Assembly: GCA_023430625.1 (NCBI GenBank) | Contig: JAEZAA010000107.1 | Coordinates: 1-7,296, forward strand | Reading direction: 5' to 3' | Length of the DNA: 7,296 bases | DNA from: Pseudomonadota bacterium | GTDB lineage: Bacteria; Pseudomonadota; Gammaproteobacteria; Pseudomonadales; Oleiphilaceae | Shown here: piece by piece, positions 1 through 5,932 of the stretch | How positions within the stretch are numbered: position 1 is the stretch's first letter | Layout: each line of letters begins with the position of its first letter | Notes under the pieces: model-generated | Told to the model about the DNA's origin: nothing | Databases searched by the model: none | What the model saw: only the letters and a program-made list of their open reading frames with translations | Program-made: the position numbers and the translations under genes

Positions 1-12
1 AGGAAGATCACT

Positions 13-678
13 GTGAGAAAGTTCATTGCCATTCTATCCATGGCATTGGTTTGTAGCGTCGCAACAGCTCAGACCCGCATGTATATCGATGATAACAATC
101 AGGTTCCGCTTCGTTCGGGGCAGAGCCTTGAATACCGCATCCTCCATCGCGGACTACCCGCGGGAACCCCCGTGGAAGTGCTCGAGCAGAACGAAGAAAG
201 CGGCTACAGCCGGGTACGTACACCAACCGGCCAAGAAGGCTGGCTCTTGACCCGCTTTCTGACTGGTCAACCCATTGCGCGGGATCGGCTGCAGGCTGCC
301 GAGAAAAAGCTGGCCCAGGTCAGTGAGCAGAACAACGAGCTGACCGTGCAACAGAAAAACCTGCTGCAGGAAAATCAGCGCCTGGAAGCAGAAAATGTCC
401 GGCTAAAGAACGACGGCCAACAGGTCCAAGAGGAACTAGCTCATATCAAACGGATTTCTGAGAATGCCGTTGCTCTGGATCGGCGCAATCAGGAGCTACA
501 GGAAGAAAACCAGCGCCTCAGAGGTGAAGTCGAACTGCTGTCTGCAGAAAACCAGCGACTTACCGATAATGCAGACACCGACAACATGTTGATCGGCGCC
601 GCCCTGGTACTATTGGGAGTCATCATTGCAGTCGTGCTGCCTTGGATGCGGCCGAAGAAGAAAAGCTCCTGGGTATAA
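13..678 (+). CDS. SH3-domain, coiled-coil, single-TM envelope protein (TIGR04211/YgiM-like)
   Basis: A 221-residue protein with a GTG start, preceded by an AGGAAG ribosome site at bases 1-6 with a 6-base spacer. Residues 1-19 form a signal peptide (basic MRK, hydrophobic core, VATA then Q20). Residues about 22-85 resemble a bacterial SH3 domain: an LRSG segment after the signal, and GYSRVRTPTGQEGWLLTRFL near its end, typical of SH3b folds. Residues about 90-187 are a long Glu/Gln/Asn-rich coiled coil with ENQRL repeated at 120, 165 and 179, the last two exactly two heptads apart. Residues about 192-211 form one membrane helix, followed by a basic tail (RPKKK). This predicts an inner-membrane anchor, a periplasmic coiled coil and SH3 domain, and a short cytoplasmic tail. 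The order matches the TIGR04211/YgiM family, whose biochemical role is poorly defined; a peptidoglycan or envelope role is inference. The stop codon merges with the ribosome site of the next gene, so the two are probably co-translated. Confidence 0.9.
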   Translation: MRKFIAILSMALVCSVATAQTRMYIDDNNQVPLRSGQSLEYRILHRGLPAGTPVEVLEQNEESGYSRVRTPTGQEGWLLTRFLTGQPIARDRLQAAEKKLAQVSEQNNELTVQQKNLLQENQRLEAENVRLKNDGQQVQEELAHIKRISENAVALDRRNQELQEENQRLRGEVELLSAENQRLTDNADTDNMLIGAALVLLGVIIAVVLPWMRPKKKSSWV

Positions 679-683
679 GGGGA
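677..683 (+). promoter_or_regulatory. Ribosome binding site of the PilZ gene, overlapping the upstream stop codon
   Basis: AAGGGGA begins inside the TAA stop (676-678) of the SH3 gene and lies 6 bases before the ATG at 690. This supports 690 as the start over the in-frame ATG at 642, and suggests translational coupling. Confidence 0.7.
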
Positions 684-689
684 TTCGCC

Positions 690-998
690 ATGAGTTCAAA
701 CATGCGCAGCTGGGGAGAAAAGCGGGACTTCATCCGCATGTCCGTCGACGCCCCGATCAAGGTTATCGACGAGGCTTCCGGTGCGATCATCCAAGGCCTA
801 TGCAAGGACCTGAGCGCTACCGGCTTGTCCATTGAGGTTGGCGAACCGATTGCCCTTGGCGCCGAACGGCGGGTGCATTTGCCATCCCCCAACCCTGGCC
901 TGCCATCATTCGACGCCCAGGTACGAGTGGTGCGCTGCACCGCCACTGATGAGCAGCGATTTCAGGTGGGTGTTGAGATCGTGCAAATCAACGAGTAG
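690..998 (+). CDS. Single-domain PilZ protein, putative c-di-GMP receptor
   Basis: A 102-residue protein consisting of little more than one PilZ domain. The two hallmark c-di-GMP-binding motifs are intact: R-x-x-x-R at R12-D-F-I-R16, and D-x-S-x-x-G at D40-L-S-A-T-G45. The remainder alternates beta-strand-like segments, ending in the typical FQVGVEIVQI strand. There is no signal peptide or membrane segment, so it is probably cytoplasmic. The ATG at 690 is chosen because a strong ribosome site precedes it; starting at 642 would add 16 residues lying inside the upstream gene. It begins 11 bases after the SH3/coiled-coil gene, so the two are almost certainly one operon. In known proteins PilZ domains turn c-di-GMP levels into changes in motility, polysaccharide synthesis or enzyme activity by binding a partner. 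The partner here is unknown; the neighbouring membrane protein, with its short cytoplasmic tail, is one speculative candidate. Confidence 0.9.
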   Translation: MSSNMRSWGEKRDFIRMSVDAPIKVIDEASGAIIQGLCKDLSATGLSIEVGEPIALGAERRVHLPSPNPGLPSFDAQVRVVRCTATDEQRFQVGVEIVQINE

Positions 999-1007
999 AA
1001 ACGACAA

Positions 1008-1038
1008 GGTGGCACCCGCAAAATGCGCGGGTACCGCC
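1008..1038. terminator. Hairpin between convergent PilZ and rraA-like genes, probable terminator
   Basis: Arms 1008-1019 (GGTGGCACCCGC) and 1027-1038 (GCGGGTACCGCC) pair over 12 positions with one G-T wobble and one mismatch around a 7-base loop. It lies 9 bases after the PilZ stop and about 53 bases after the rraA-like stop. No clean T-run follows on the + strand; on the - strand TTGTCGTTTC follows. It may serve both converging units, but efficiency is uncertain. Confidence 0.5.
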
Positions 1039-1091
1039 CTGTTGCTCGCATTGGCCCAGACAACGCTGGCGCCAATTCCTTCGGGTGCCGC

Positions 1092-1586
1092 TTACTCCGG
1101 CATGGACAGCGGTTCGGCGGATACGATAACGCCGTTATTGTCCGCATAGAGGTATTCACCCGGAACGAAGGTGACACCGCCGAACGTCACGGGCACGTTC
1201 AGGTCGCCAATGCCGCGCTTGTCTGTCTTCTTGGGATGAGTGCCCAACGCCTGGACCCCAAGGCTCGTTTCCATAATCACGTCCACGTCGCGGATGCAGC
1301 CGTACACGAGGATGCCTTCCCAGCCGTTCTTGGCAGCCTGTTCCGCCAGCATGTCGCCCAGCAACGCCGCGCGCATGGAGCCGCCGCCATCGACGACCAG
1401 CACTTTGCCCTTGCCATCTTTTCCAACCTGCTCCTTGACGACGGAGTTATCTTCAAAGCATTTCACGGTCACGATCTGGCCGCCGAAAGAATCCCTGCCG
1501 CCCAAATTCTGAAACATGGGCTCAACCACTCGAACCAGATCAGGGTACGCATCGCATAAATCGGGAGTAACGTATTTCACGGTCAT
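1092..1586 (-). CDS. rraA: RraA family protein (RNase E activity regulator / HMG aldolase-oxaloacetate decarboxylase-like)
   Basis: A 164-residue protein matching the full length of the RraA family, with landmark segments VVEPMF (20-25), FGGQIVTVKCFEDN (34-47), VLVVDGGGSMRAALLGD (62-78), YGCIRD (95-100) and LYADNNGVIVS (146-156). E. coli RraA forms a trimeric ring that binds RNase E and restrains RNA decay. Relatives with D-x20-R-D act as metal-dependent oxaloacetate decarboxylases or 4-hydroxy-4-methyl-2-oxoglutarate aldolases. Here D78 and R99-D100 fit D-x20-R-D exactly, whereas from memory E. coli RraA lacks this motif (RQ in place of RD). Catalytic activity is therefore possible. The ATG start aligns with the usual N-terminus (..KY..xxLCD); an AGAGGA site sits unusually close to it. 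It is the last gene of the minus-strand cluster, 82 bases after the SDR stop, and an rraA gene near ppsA is also known in Pseudomonas aeruginosa. Family assignment is firm; choice of activity is not. Confidence 0.93.
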   Translation of the reverse strand: MTVKYVTPDLCDAYPDLVRVVEPMFQNLGGRDSFGGQIVTVKCFEDNSVVKEQVGKDGKGKVLVVDGGGSMRAALLGDMLAEQAAKNGWEGILVYGCIRDVDVIMETSLGVQALGTHPKKTDKRGIGDLNVPVTFGGVTFVPGEYLYADNNGVIVSAEPLSMPE

Positions 1587-1604
1587 TTCCTCTTTCGGTC
1601 AAAG

Positions 1605-1620
1605 CCTGATCAACATCAGG
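1605..1620. other. Small perfect hairpin in the rraA leader
   Basis: CCTGAT, loop CAAC, ATCAGG forms a 6-bp stem 18 bases upstream of the rraA start codon. It has no T-run on either strand, so it is not a convincing terminator. It could be a weak leader structure or chance. Confidence 0.3.
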
Positions 1621-1625
1621 AACTA

Positions 1626-1654
1626 GGTTAATTGGACATCGATTCAGTGGTCAA
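1626..1654 (-). promoter_or_regulatory. Weak candidate promoter for rraA
   Basis: On the minus strand TTGACC (1649-1654) resembles a sigma70 -35 box. About 17-18 bases further on lies a poor -10 candidate, TAACCT, near 1626-1631. The spacing is right but the -10 match is only three of six. The 82-base gap after the SDR gene leaves room for an internal promoter, but read-through from upstream is equally possible. Confidence 0.22.
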
Positions 1655-1668
1655 CGAAGCCGGGATGC

Positions 1669-2361
1669 TCAAACCACTTCCTCCTGCATGGCCGCCGACT
1701 GCACGACCTGCGTCTTGCTGTGACGCAATCCATGGGCGACCAGACGAGCCTGCGCCACCATTGCCTGAGCAACCTTCTGCCCCGATATCGGGCGCACCTG
1801 GGCAAGAGGTCCTTTCATGAAGGGCGCCACGAAACCCAGCACCCGGTTGGACATTCCCTCCAGCAGCCGTCCTTCGTGGCGCTCGCCGGACAGCAGTGAC
1901 GGCCTGAAGATGGTCAGATTCGGATAGTCCAGCAACGCCAGGTCCCGCTCCAGATCACCTTTTACCCGATTATAGAAAAAGCGTGAGGACGAATCGGCGC
2001 CTAGCGCGGAAACAACCAGAAAATGCTTTGCCCCTCGGCGCCGCATCAAGCGCGCGGCAAGCATCGGAAAACCATAATCGACCTGACGAAACGCGTCCTG
2101 GGACCCGGCTTTCTTGATGGTTGTACCTAAACAACAGAAGACATCTTCCGCATCAATGCTGGCCAGTGCAGAATCCAGATCCTGAAAATCAGGTACCAGT
2201 ATCTGACGCAGACGGCTGTGCACCAGCGGAATCTTGCGGCGGGTGAAGACAATCACTTGCCCATAGATTTCAGAATCCAGCAGCTCACGCAGACAAAAAT
2301 GGCCGACCAGCCCAGTCGCGCCAAGCAAGAGCGCCCTACGTTGCGTCTCAGGTTTTGGCAA
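1669..2361 (-). CDS. Atypical SDR NAD(P)-binding oxidoreductase, TIP30/HTATIP2-like
   Basis: A 230-residue Rossmann-fold protein. Residues 11-20 hold a beta strand plus the dinucleotide motif GATGLVG (14-20). TRR at 40-42 after the second strand suggests, but does not prove, a preference for NADP. FCCLGTT (75-81) and VVSALGAD (116-123) are characteristic of the TIP30/HTATIP2-like atypical SDR group. S118, Y130 and K134 (Y-x3-K) are placed like an SDR catalytic set. FRPSLLSGER (152-161) is another conserved block. No signal peptide or membrane segment is evident, so it is probably cytoplasmic. The substrate is unknown. The start is TTG at 2359-2361, with GGAGAGAG upstream; no in-frame ATG precedes the nucleotide-binding motif. 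The gene overlaps the upstream hydrolase gene by 14 bases, indicating co-transcription and coupled translation. Its 3' end is 82 bases from rraA. Confidence 0.88.
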   Translation of the reverse strand: MPKPETQRRALLLGATGLVGHFCLRELLDSEIYGQVIVFTRRKIPLVHSRLRQILVPDFQDLDSALASIDAEDVFCCLGTTIKKAGSQDAFRQVDYGFPMLAARLMRRRGAKHFLVVSALGADSSSRFFYNRVKGDLERDLALLDYPNLTIFRPSLLSGERHEGRLLEGMSNRVLGFVAPFMKGPLAQVRPISGQKVAQAMVAQARLVAHGLRHSKTQVVQSAAMQEEVV

Positions 2362-3352
2362 ACTGCTCTCTCCTATTTAGCGTCATGCTGGCATCGGCCT
2401 TCAAATTCAACCCCTGTAGCCATTCGGCCAGCGTCGGCCAGACACCGGATTGCGCCTCCGGCCCTGCGACAAAGTCCAGAGATTCCAGGGAAGCACCGGC
2501 GGAGCTTGCCGGTCGATCCAGAGCAAACCAGTGTTTGTGCTGCCCGCCCCATTGCTCAAAAAGATGTTTCGCATCGTCTTGGTGGCGCCGCGAAGCCTGC
2601 TGAGGCATCAGGACCGCCAGCGGCGCAGAGATATTAGGAACGCCCTGCCAAGCAGAGGTTTTTCCCCGACGAGACCAGACGCCTCCTCGCCGGCACCAAC
2701 GCATACGCTCCTGTATCAGCGAATATGGCTCGACCTCCGGCCCCTGATCGGGTTGCCCCTCAACCACGCGCTGGCGCCGCAAGCGCCAATGGGCCAACAG
2801 ATTAAGCCCGGGGACGGGAACCAGACTGGCGGAATAATGCAGACATGGGGCTACGAGTGCCACACCGCCCACGCGATCTGGTGGGAGCGTCGCCATCGCC
2901 ACTGCGGTCGCGATGACCGCAGCGCTCCATCCATGGCCGACCCATACAGGGTGGCTGCCGGTCTGCTCGACAATAAAGTCGTTGATGGCGGGAAGGTCAT
3001 CTTTCCAGAAGTCGACGGCGCGAGTCTGTTCGTACTCCTGATTTCGAGGTGTGAGCCCGTGGCCCCGGAGCTCCGGCAACCAGACATCGTAGCCCTGTCG
3101 GGCCAGATAGGCTGCGAGCCCCTGTGCATCCAACGTCAGCCACAACCCCCGGTTCTGGAAGGCGCCGTGTAGCAATACGATGGGCGGACGCGGCCCAGTT
3201 GCCTCGCCTTGCACGGTTACCCGTGTCAAAGAGAGACGCACCGATGTGTCCGCACTGCGGTCCGGCTTCAGGGAGTAAACATCTTCAGCCAGATCCTGCA
3301 CGAGCTCGGCCGAGACGAGCGCTACCGGAAACAACTGGCTGCTACTGCGCAT
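2348..3352 (-). CDS. Alpha/beta-hydrolase-fold protein (EstX-like position) with apparently degenerate catalytic triad
   Basis: A 334-residue protein with the alpha/beta-hydrolase layout. About 55 N-terminal residues precede the strand and oxyanion-loop motif IVLLHGAFQNRGLW (58-71). YDVWLPELRGHG (88-99) follows, then the nucleophile-elbow region VWVGHGWSAA (136-145), a basic Trp-rich cap region (about 186-235), and a C-terminal block DFVAGPEAQ..VWPTLAEWL (293-312). Aligned on the usual G-H-S-x-G, the serine position is G141; S143 in G-W-S-A-A could be a displaced nucleophile. The usual Asp-containing loop reads ASRRHQDD (253-260), and the usual His position before DFV reads E290-S291-L292. 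This suggests a non-catalytic or altered enzyme. The ATG start has a GAGG site 7 bases upstream. It lies 93 bases after ppsA and overlaps the SDR gene by 14 bases. In Pseudomonas aeruginosa an EstX-type hydrolase gene sits between ppsA and rraA, so this is probably its counterpart. Substrate unknown. Confidence 0.85.
   Translation of the reverse strand: MRSSSQLFPVALVSAELVQDLAEDVYSLKPDRSADTSVRLSLTRVTVQGEATGPRPPIVLLHGAFQNRGLWLTLDAQGLAAYLARQGYDVWLPELRGHGLTPRNQEYEQTRAVDFWKDDLPAINDFIVEQTGSHPVWVGHGWSAAVIATAVAMATLPPDRVGGVALVAPCLHYSASLVPVPGLNLLAHWRLRRQRVVEGQPDQGPEVEPYSLIQERMRWCRRGGVWSRRGKTSAWQGVPNISAPLAVLMPQQASRRHQDDAKHLFEQWGGQHKHWFALDRPASSAGASLESLDFVAGPEAQSGVWPTLAEWLQGLNLKADASMTLNRREQFAKT
2366..2373 (-). 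promoter_or_regulatory. Ribosome binding site supporting a TTG start for the SDR gene
   Basis: Read on the minus strand, GGAGAGAG is followed by CAGT and then the TTG start codon. The GGAG core is 8 bases from the start, a normal spacing. The site lies inside the last codons of the hydrolase gene. Confidence 0.6.
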
Positions 3353-3423
3353 GATCTAGCCTCAACACTTGTCCTTCCTGGCGCCACTGGCGTATTGAAA
3401 CCTGCCGCAGCGCCCATTCGTTC

Positions 3424-3446
3424 ACGCAAGGGAAAACCCTTGGCGT
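3424..3446 (-). other. Hairpin at the 3' end of ppsA
   Basis: ACGC-AAGGG, loop AAAA, CCCTT-G-GCGT forms a 9-bp stem with a single bulged base, touching the last base of the ppsA stop codon (3446-3448). On the minus strand no T-run follows the stem, so it does not look like an ordinary intrinsic terminator. It could protect the mRNA 3' end, mark a processing site or partly attenuate transcription into the hydrolase gene. Confidence 0.4.
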
Positions 3447-5821
3447 CACCCTCCGATGTTTTTCTCTGCCAGGAAGAACCAGGTATCCAGGACCGAATCA
3501 GGGTTCAAGGAAACGCTGTCGATACCCTGATCCATCAACCATTTGGCGAAGTCAGGATGATCGGACGGGCCCTGCCCGCAGATACCGATGTATTTGCCCG
3601 CATCTTTACAGCACTTGATGGCGTTGGACAGCAGCGCCTTAACCGCGTCATTTCGTTCATCGAACAGATGGGCAACGATGCCAGAATCCCGGTCCAGGCC
3701 CAGCGTAAGCTGGGTCAAATCGTTGGAGCCAATGGAGAAGCCATCGAAGTGCTGGAGGAAGTCCGCCGCCAGCAAGGCATTGGCTGGTAATTCGCACATC
3801 ATGATGACGCGCAAGCCATTCTCGCCGCGCTTCAAGCCGTTTTCCGCCAGCAGCTCAACCACCTGCTTCGCCTCACCGACCGTGCGCACGAATGGCACCA
3901 TGATCTCCACATTGGTGAAGCCCATGACATCCCGCACCTTCTTCAGTGCGCGACATTCAAGCTCAAAGCAATCACGGAACGATTCGGAGATATAACGGGA
4001 GGCGCCCCGGAAGCCCAGCATCGGGTTTTCTTCTTCCGGCTCATACAGGGTGCCGCCGATCAAGTTCGCATATTCGTTCGATTTGAAGTCCGACAGCCGC
4101 ACGATGACTTTCTTCGGTGCAAAGGCCGCGGCCAGGGTGGAAATACCTTCCACCAGTTTCTCAACGTAAAACTCCACAGGATCACCGTACCCGGAGGTAC
4201 GCTTCTCGACGGCAAGCTTCACGTCGCGTGGCAACGTTTCGAAATTCAACAGAGCCTTCGGGTGAACGCCGATCATGCGGTTGATGATGAATTCAAGACG
4301 CGCCAGGCCCACGCCTTCATTCGGCAGGCTCTGGAAGTCGAAGGCACGGTCCGGATTACCGACGTTCATCATGATCTTGAACTGCAGCTTCGGCATGGAC
4401 TCGACGCTGTTTTTGCGCAGTTCGAAATCCAGCTTGCCCTCATAGATCATGCCGGTGTCACCCTCGGCACAGGAAACGGTCACGTCTTGGCCGTCTTTGA
4501 GCACATCCGTGGCCTTGCCGCATCCCACCACCGCGGGAATACCAAGCTCCCGGGCAATGATCGCCGCGTGGCAGGTGCGTCCGCCACGATCGGTGACGAT
4601 CGCCGAGGCTCGCTTCATGATCGGCTCCCAATCCGGGTCGGTCATGTCGGTCACCAGGACATCGCCGTCGCGGACCTTATCCATCTCATTGATGCTGGTA
4701 ATCACGCGCACCGGACCACTGCCGATCTTCTGTCCGATACTGCGGCCTTCCAGCAGAACCTTACCGGTTTCCTTCAGCAGGTAACGCTCCATCACCGCAT
4801 TGGAGCTGCGGCTCTTGACCGTTTCCGGACGCGCCTGAACGATGTAGATCTTGCCGTCGTCACCGTCTTTGGCCCATTCGATGTCCATGGGACGACCGTA
4901 GTGCTTCTCGATGATCAGCGCTTGCCGTGCCAGATCAGACACTTCATCGTCGGTAATACTGAAGCGGTTACGCTCGTCCATGTCCACCTTGACGGTCTCC
5001 ACCGAACGCCCAACGGAGGCATCGGAGCCATAGACCATCTTGATCATCTTGCTGCCCAGGTTACGCCGCAAAATGGCTGGACGCCCAGCCTCCAGCGTAC
5101 CCTTGTGGACATAGAACTCATCCGGATTCACCGCTCCCTGTACGACGGTCTCGCCCAAACCATAAGACGAGGTAATAAAGACCACATCCCGGAAGCCGGA
5201 TTCGGTATCCAGGGTAAACATGACACCGCTGCAGGCCGTTTCACTGCGCACCATGCGCTGGATACCAGCGGACAGTGCCACCTGGTGATGGTCGAAGCCA
5301 TGGTGGGCGCGATAGGAAATGGCGCGGTCATTGAACAGCGAAGCAAACACCTCTTTAACGGCGTGCTTCAGGTTGTCGATACCGACAATATTGAGAAAGG
5401 TTTCCTGCTGGCCGGCGAACGAGGCATCGGGCAAATCCTCGGCCGTAGCCGATGAACGCACTGCCACGGCGAGCGTTTCATTGCCGCCCTGCAACTGACG
5501 AAACGCTTCTTCAATGGCCTGATCCAACTGGGCAGGAAAGGCTGTTTCAACGATCCAGCCCCGGATCTTCGCACCGGTTTCGACCAGTGAATTCACATCA
5601 TCGACGTCCAATGCGTCCAGCGCCGCCTTGATCTTGCCATCAAGGCCGTCGGTCTGGAGAAACTCGCGATAGGCCTTCGCTGTGGTTGCAAACCCACCGG
5701 GGACGGATACGCCTTTCTTTGAAAGATTGCTGATCATCTCGCCCAGGGATGCGTTCTTGCCGCCCACCCGGTCCACGTCGTTCATACCGAGGGTTTCAAA
5801 CCAAATGATGTAGTCTTCCAA
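3446..5821 (-). CDS. ppsA: Phosphoenolpyruvate synthase (pyruvate, water dikinase)
   Basis: A 791-residue protein, within a residue or so of the usual length (E. coli 792). It converts pyruvate, ATP and water to phosphoenolpyruvate, AMP and phosphate, the entry step of gluconeogenesis from pyruvate or lactate, in the cytoplasm. The N-terminal ATP-grasp region spans about 1-340: VGGKNASLGEM at 19-29, AVRSSATAEDLPDASFAGQQE at 120-140, DIEWAKDG at 313-320 and QARPE at 329-333. The swivelling phosphohistidine domain carries GGRTCHAAIIARELGIPAV (413-431), with catalytic H418 and regulatory T416. The C-terminal PEP/pyruvate-binding barrel (about 475-785) includes LSDFKSNEYANLIGG (576-590), GFRGASRY (603-610), MCELPAN (675-681), GSNDLTQLTLGLDRDS (698-713) and the C749-containing GICGQGPSDHP. 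The start is TTG at 5819-5821: the N-terminus then aligns with Pseudomonas PpsA, and GGGAG lies 7 bases upstream. It is divergent from ppsR. Confidence 0.98.
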   Translation of the reverse strand: MEDYIIWFETLGMNDVDRVGGKNASLGEMISNLSKKGVSVPGGFATTAKAYREFLQTDGLDGKIKAALDALDVDDVNSLVETGAKIRGWIVETAFPAQLDQAIEEAFRQLQGGNETLAVAVRSSATAEDLPDASFAGQQETFLNIVGIDNLKHAVKEVFASLFNDRAISYRAHHGFDHHQVALSAGIQRMVRSETACSGVMFTLDTESGFRDVVFITSSYGLGETVVQGAVNPDEFYVHKGTLEAGRPAILRRNLGSKMIKMVYGSDASVGRSVETVKVDMDERNRFSITDDEVSDLARQALIIEKHYGRPMDIEWAKDGDDGKIYIVQARPETVKSRSSNAVMERYLLKETGKVLLEGRSIGQKIGSGPVRVITSINEMDKVRDGDVLVTDMTDPDWEPIMKRASAIVTDRGGRTCHAAIIARELGIPAVVGCGKATDVLKDGQDVTVSCAEGDTGMIYEGKLDFELRKNSVESMPKLQFKIMMNVGNPDRAFDFQSLPNEGVGLARLEFIINRMIGVHPKALLNFETLPRDVKLAVEKRTSGYGDPVEFYVEKLVEGISTLAAAFAPKKVIVRLSDFKSNEYANLIGGTLYEPEEENPMLGFRGASRYISESFRDCFELECRALKKVRDVMGFTNVEIMVPFVRTVGEAKQVVELLAENGLKRGENGLRVIMMCELPANALLAADFLQHFDGFSIGSNDLTQLTLGLDRDSGIVAHLFDERNDAVKALLSNAIKCCKDAGKYIGICGQGPSDHPDFAKWLMDQGIDSVSLNPDSVLDTWFFLAEKNIGG

Positions 5822-5828
5822 AATGCAT

Positions 5829-5833
5829 CTCCC
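5829..5833 (-). promoter_or_regulatory. Ribosome binding site supporting a TTG start for ppsA
   Basis: Read on the minus strand, GGGAG, then the 7-base spacer ATGCATT, then TTG. The out-of-frame ATG inside this spacer (5826-5828) directly abuts GGGAG, too close for good initiation, and would give only 10 codons. No in-frame ATG exists between the upstream stop (5867-5869) and the TTG. Confidence 0.6.
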
Positions 5834-5909
5834 ATCCAGATCAAATGCTAGCCGGAGTGATATTGTTTAGCGGCGGAACCGGACTCTCAGCTTCCCGGCA
5901 TCCCCATCT

Positions 5910-5932
5910 CGAACGAGTCACGAACGGACTCG
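5910..5932. repeat. Short direct and inverted repeat, candidate operator
   Basis: CGAACG occurs at 5910-5915 and 5921-5926, exactly 11 bases (about one helical turn) apart. Overlapping this, CGAGTC (5914-5919) and GACTCG (5927-5932) form a perfect 6-bp inverted repeat around a 7-base centre. It lies about 90-110 bases upstream of the ppsA start codon, a plausible operator position. No known regulator consensus was recognised. Confidence 0.4.

Noticed and set aside
642..689. An upstream ATG that would lengthen the PilZ protein by 16 residues
   Set aside because: It lies within the SH3 gene with no ribosome site, whereas the ATG at 690 has a strong one and gives a normal PilZ N-terminus.
1023..1559. 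A 178-codon open frame on the + strand, opposite rraA
   Set aside because: Antisense shadow of a clear RraA-family gene.
1781..1792. Perfect 12-base palindrome CCCGATATCGGG
   Set aside because: Sits within the SDR coding region encoding P-I-S-G; most likely a coincidence of codon choice.
2450..3172. A 240-codon open frame on the + strand, opposite the hydrolase gene
   Set aside because: Antisense shadow of a gene with recognisable hydrolase-fold motifs; its own product resembles no family.
4262..5455. A 397-codon open frame on the + strand, opposite ppsA
   Set aside because: Lies entirely inside the certain ppsA gene; its product has no recognisable motif and the His/Asp-rich composition typical of the complement of a GC-rich gene. 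No ribosome site or context supports it.
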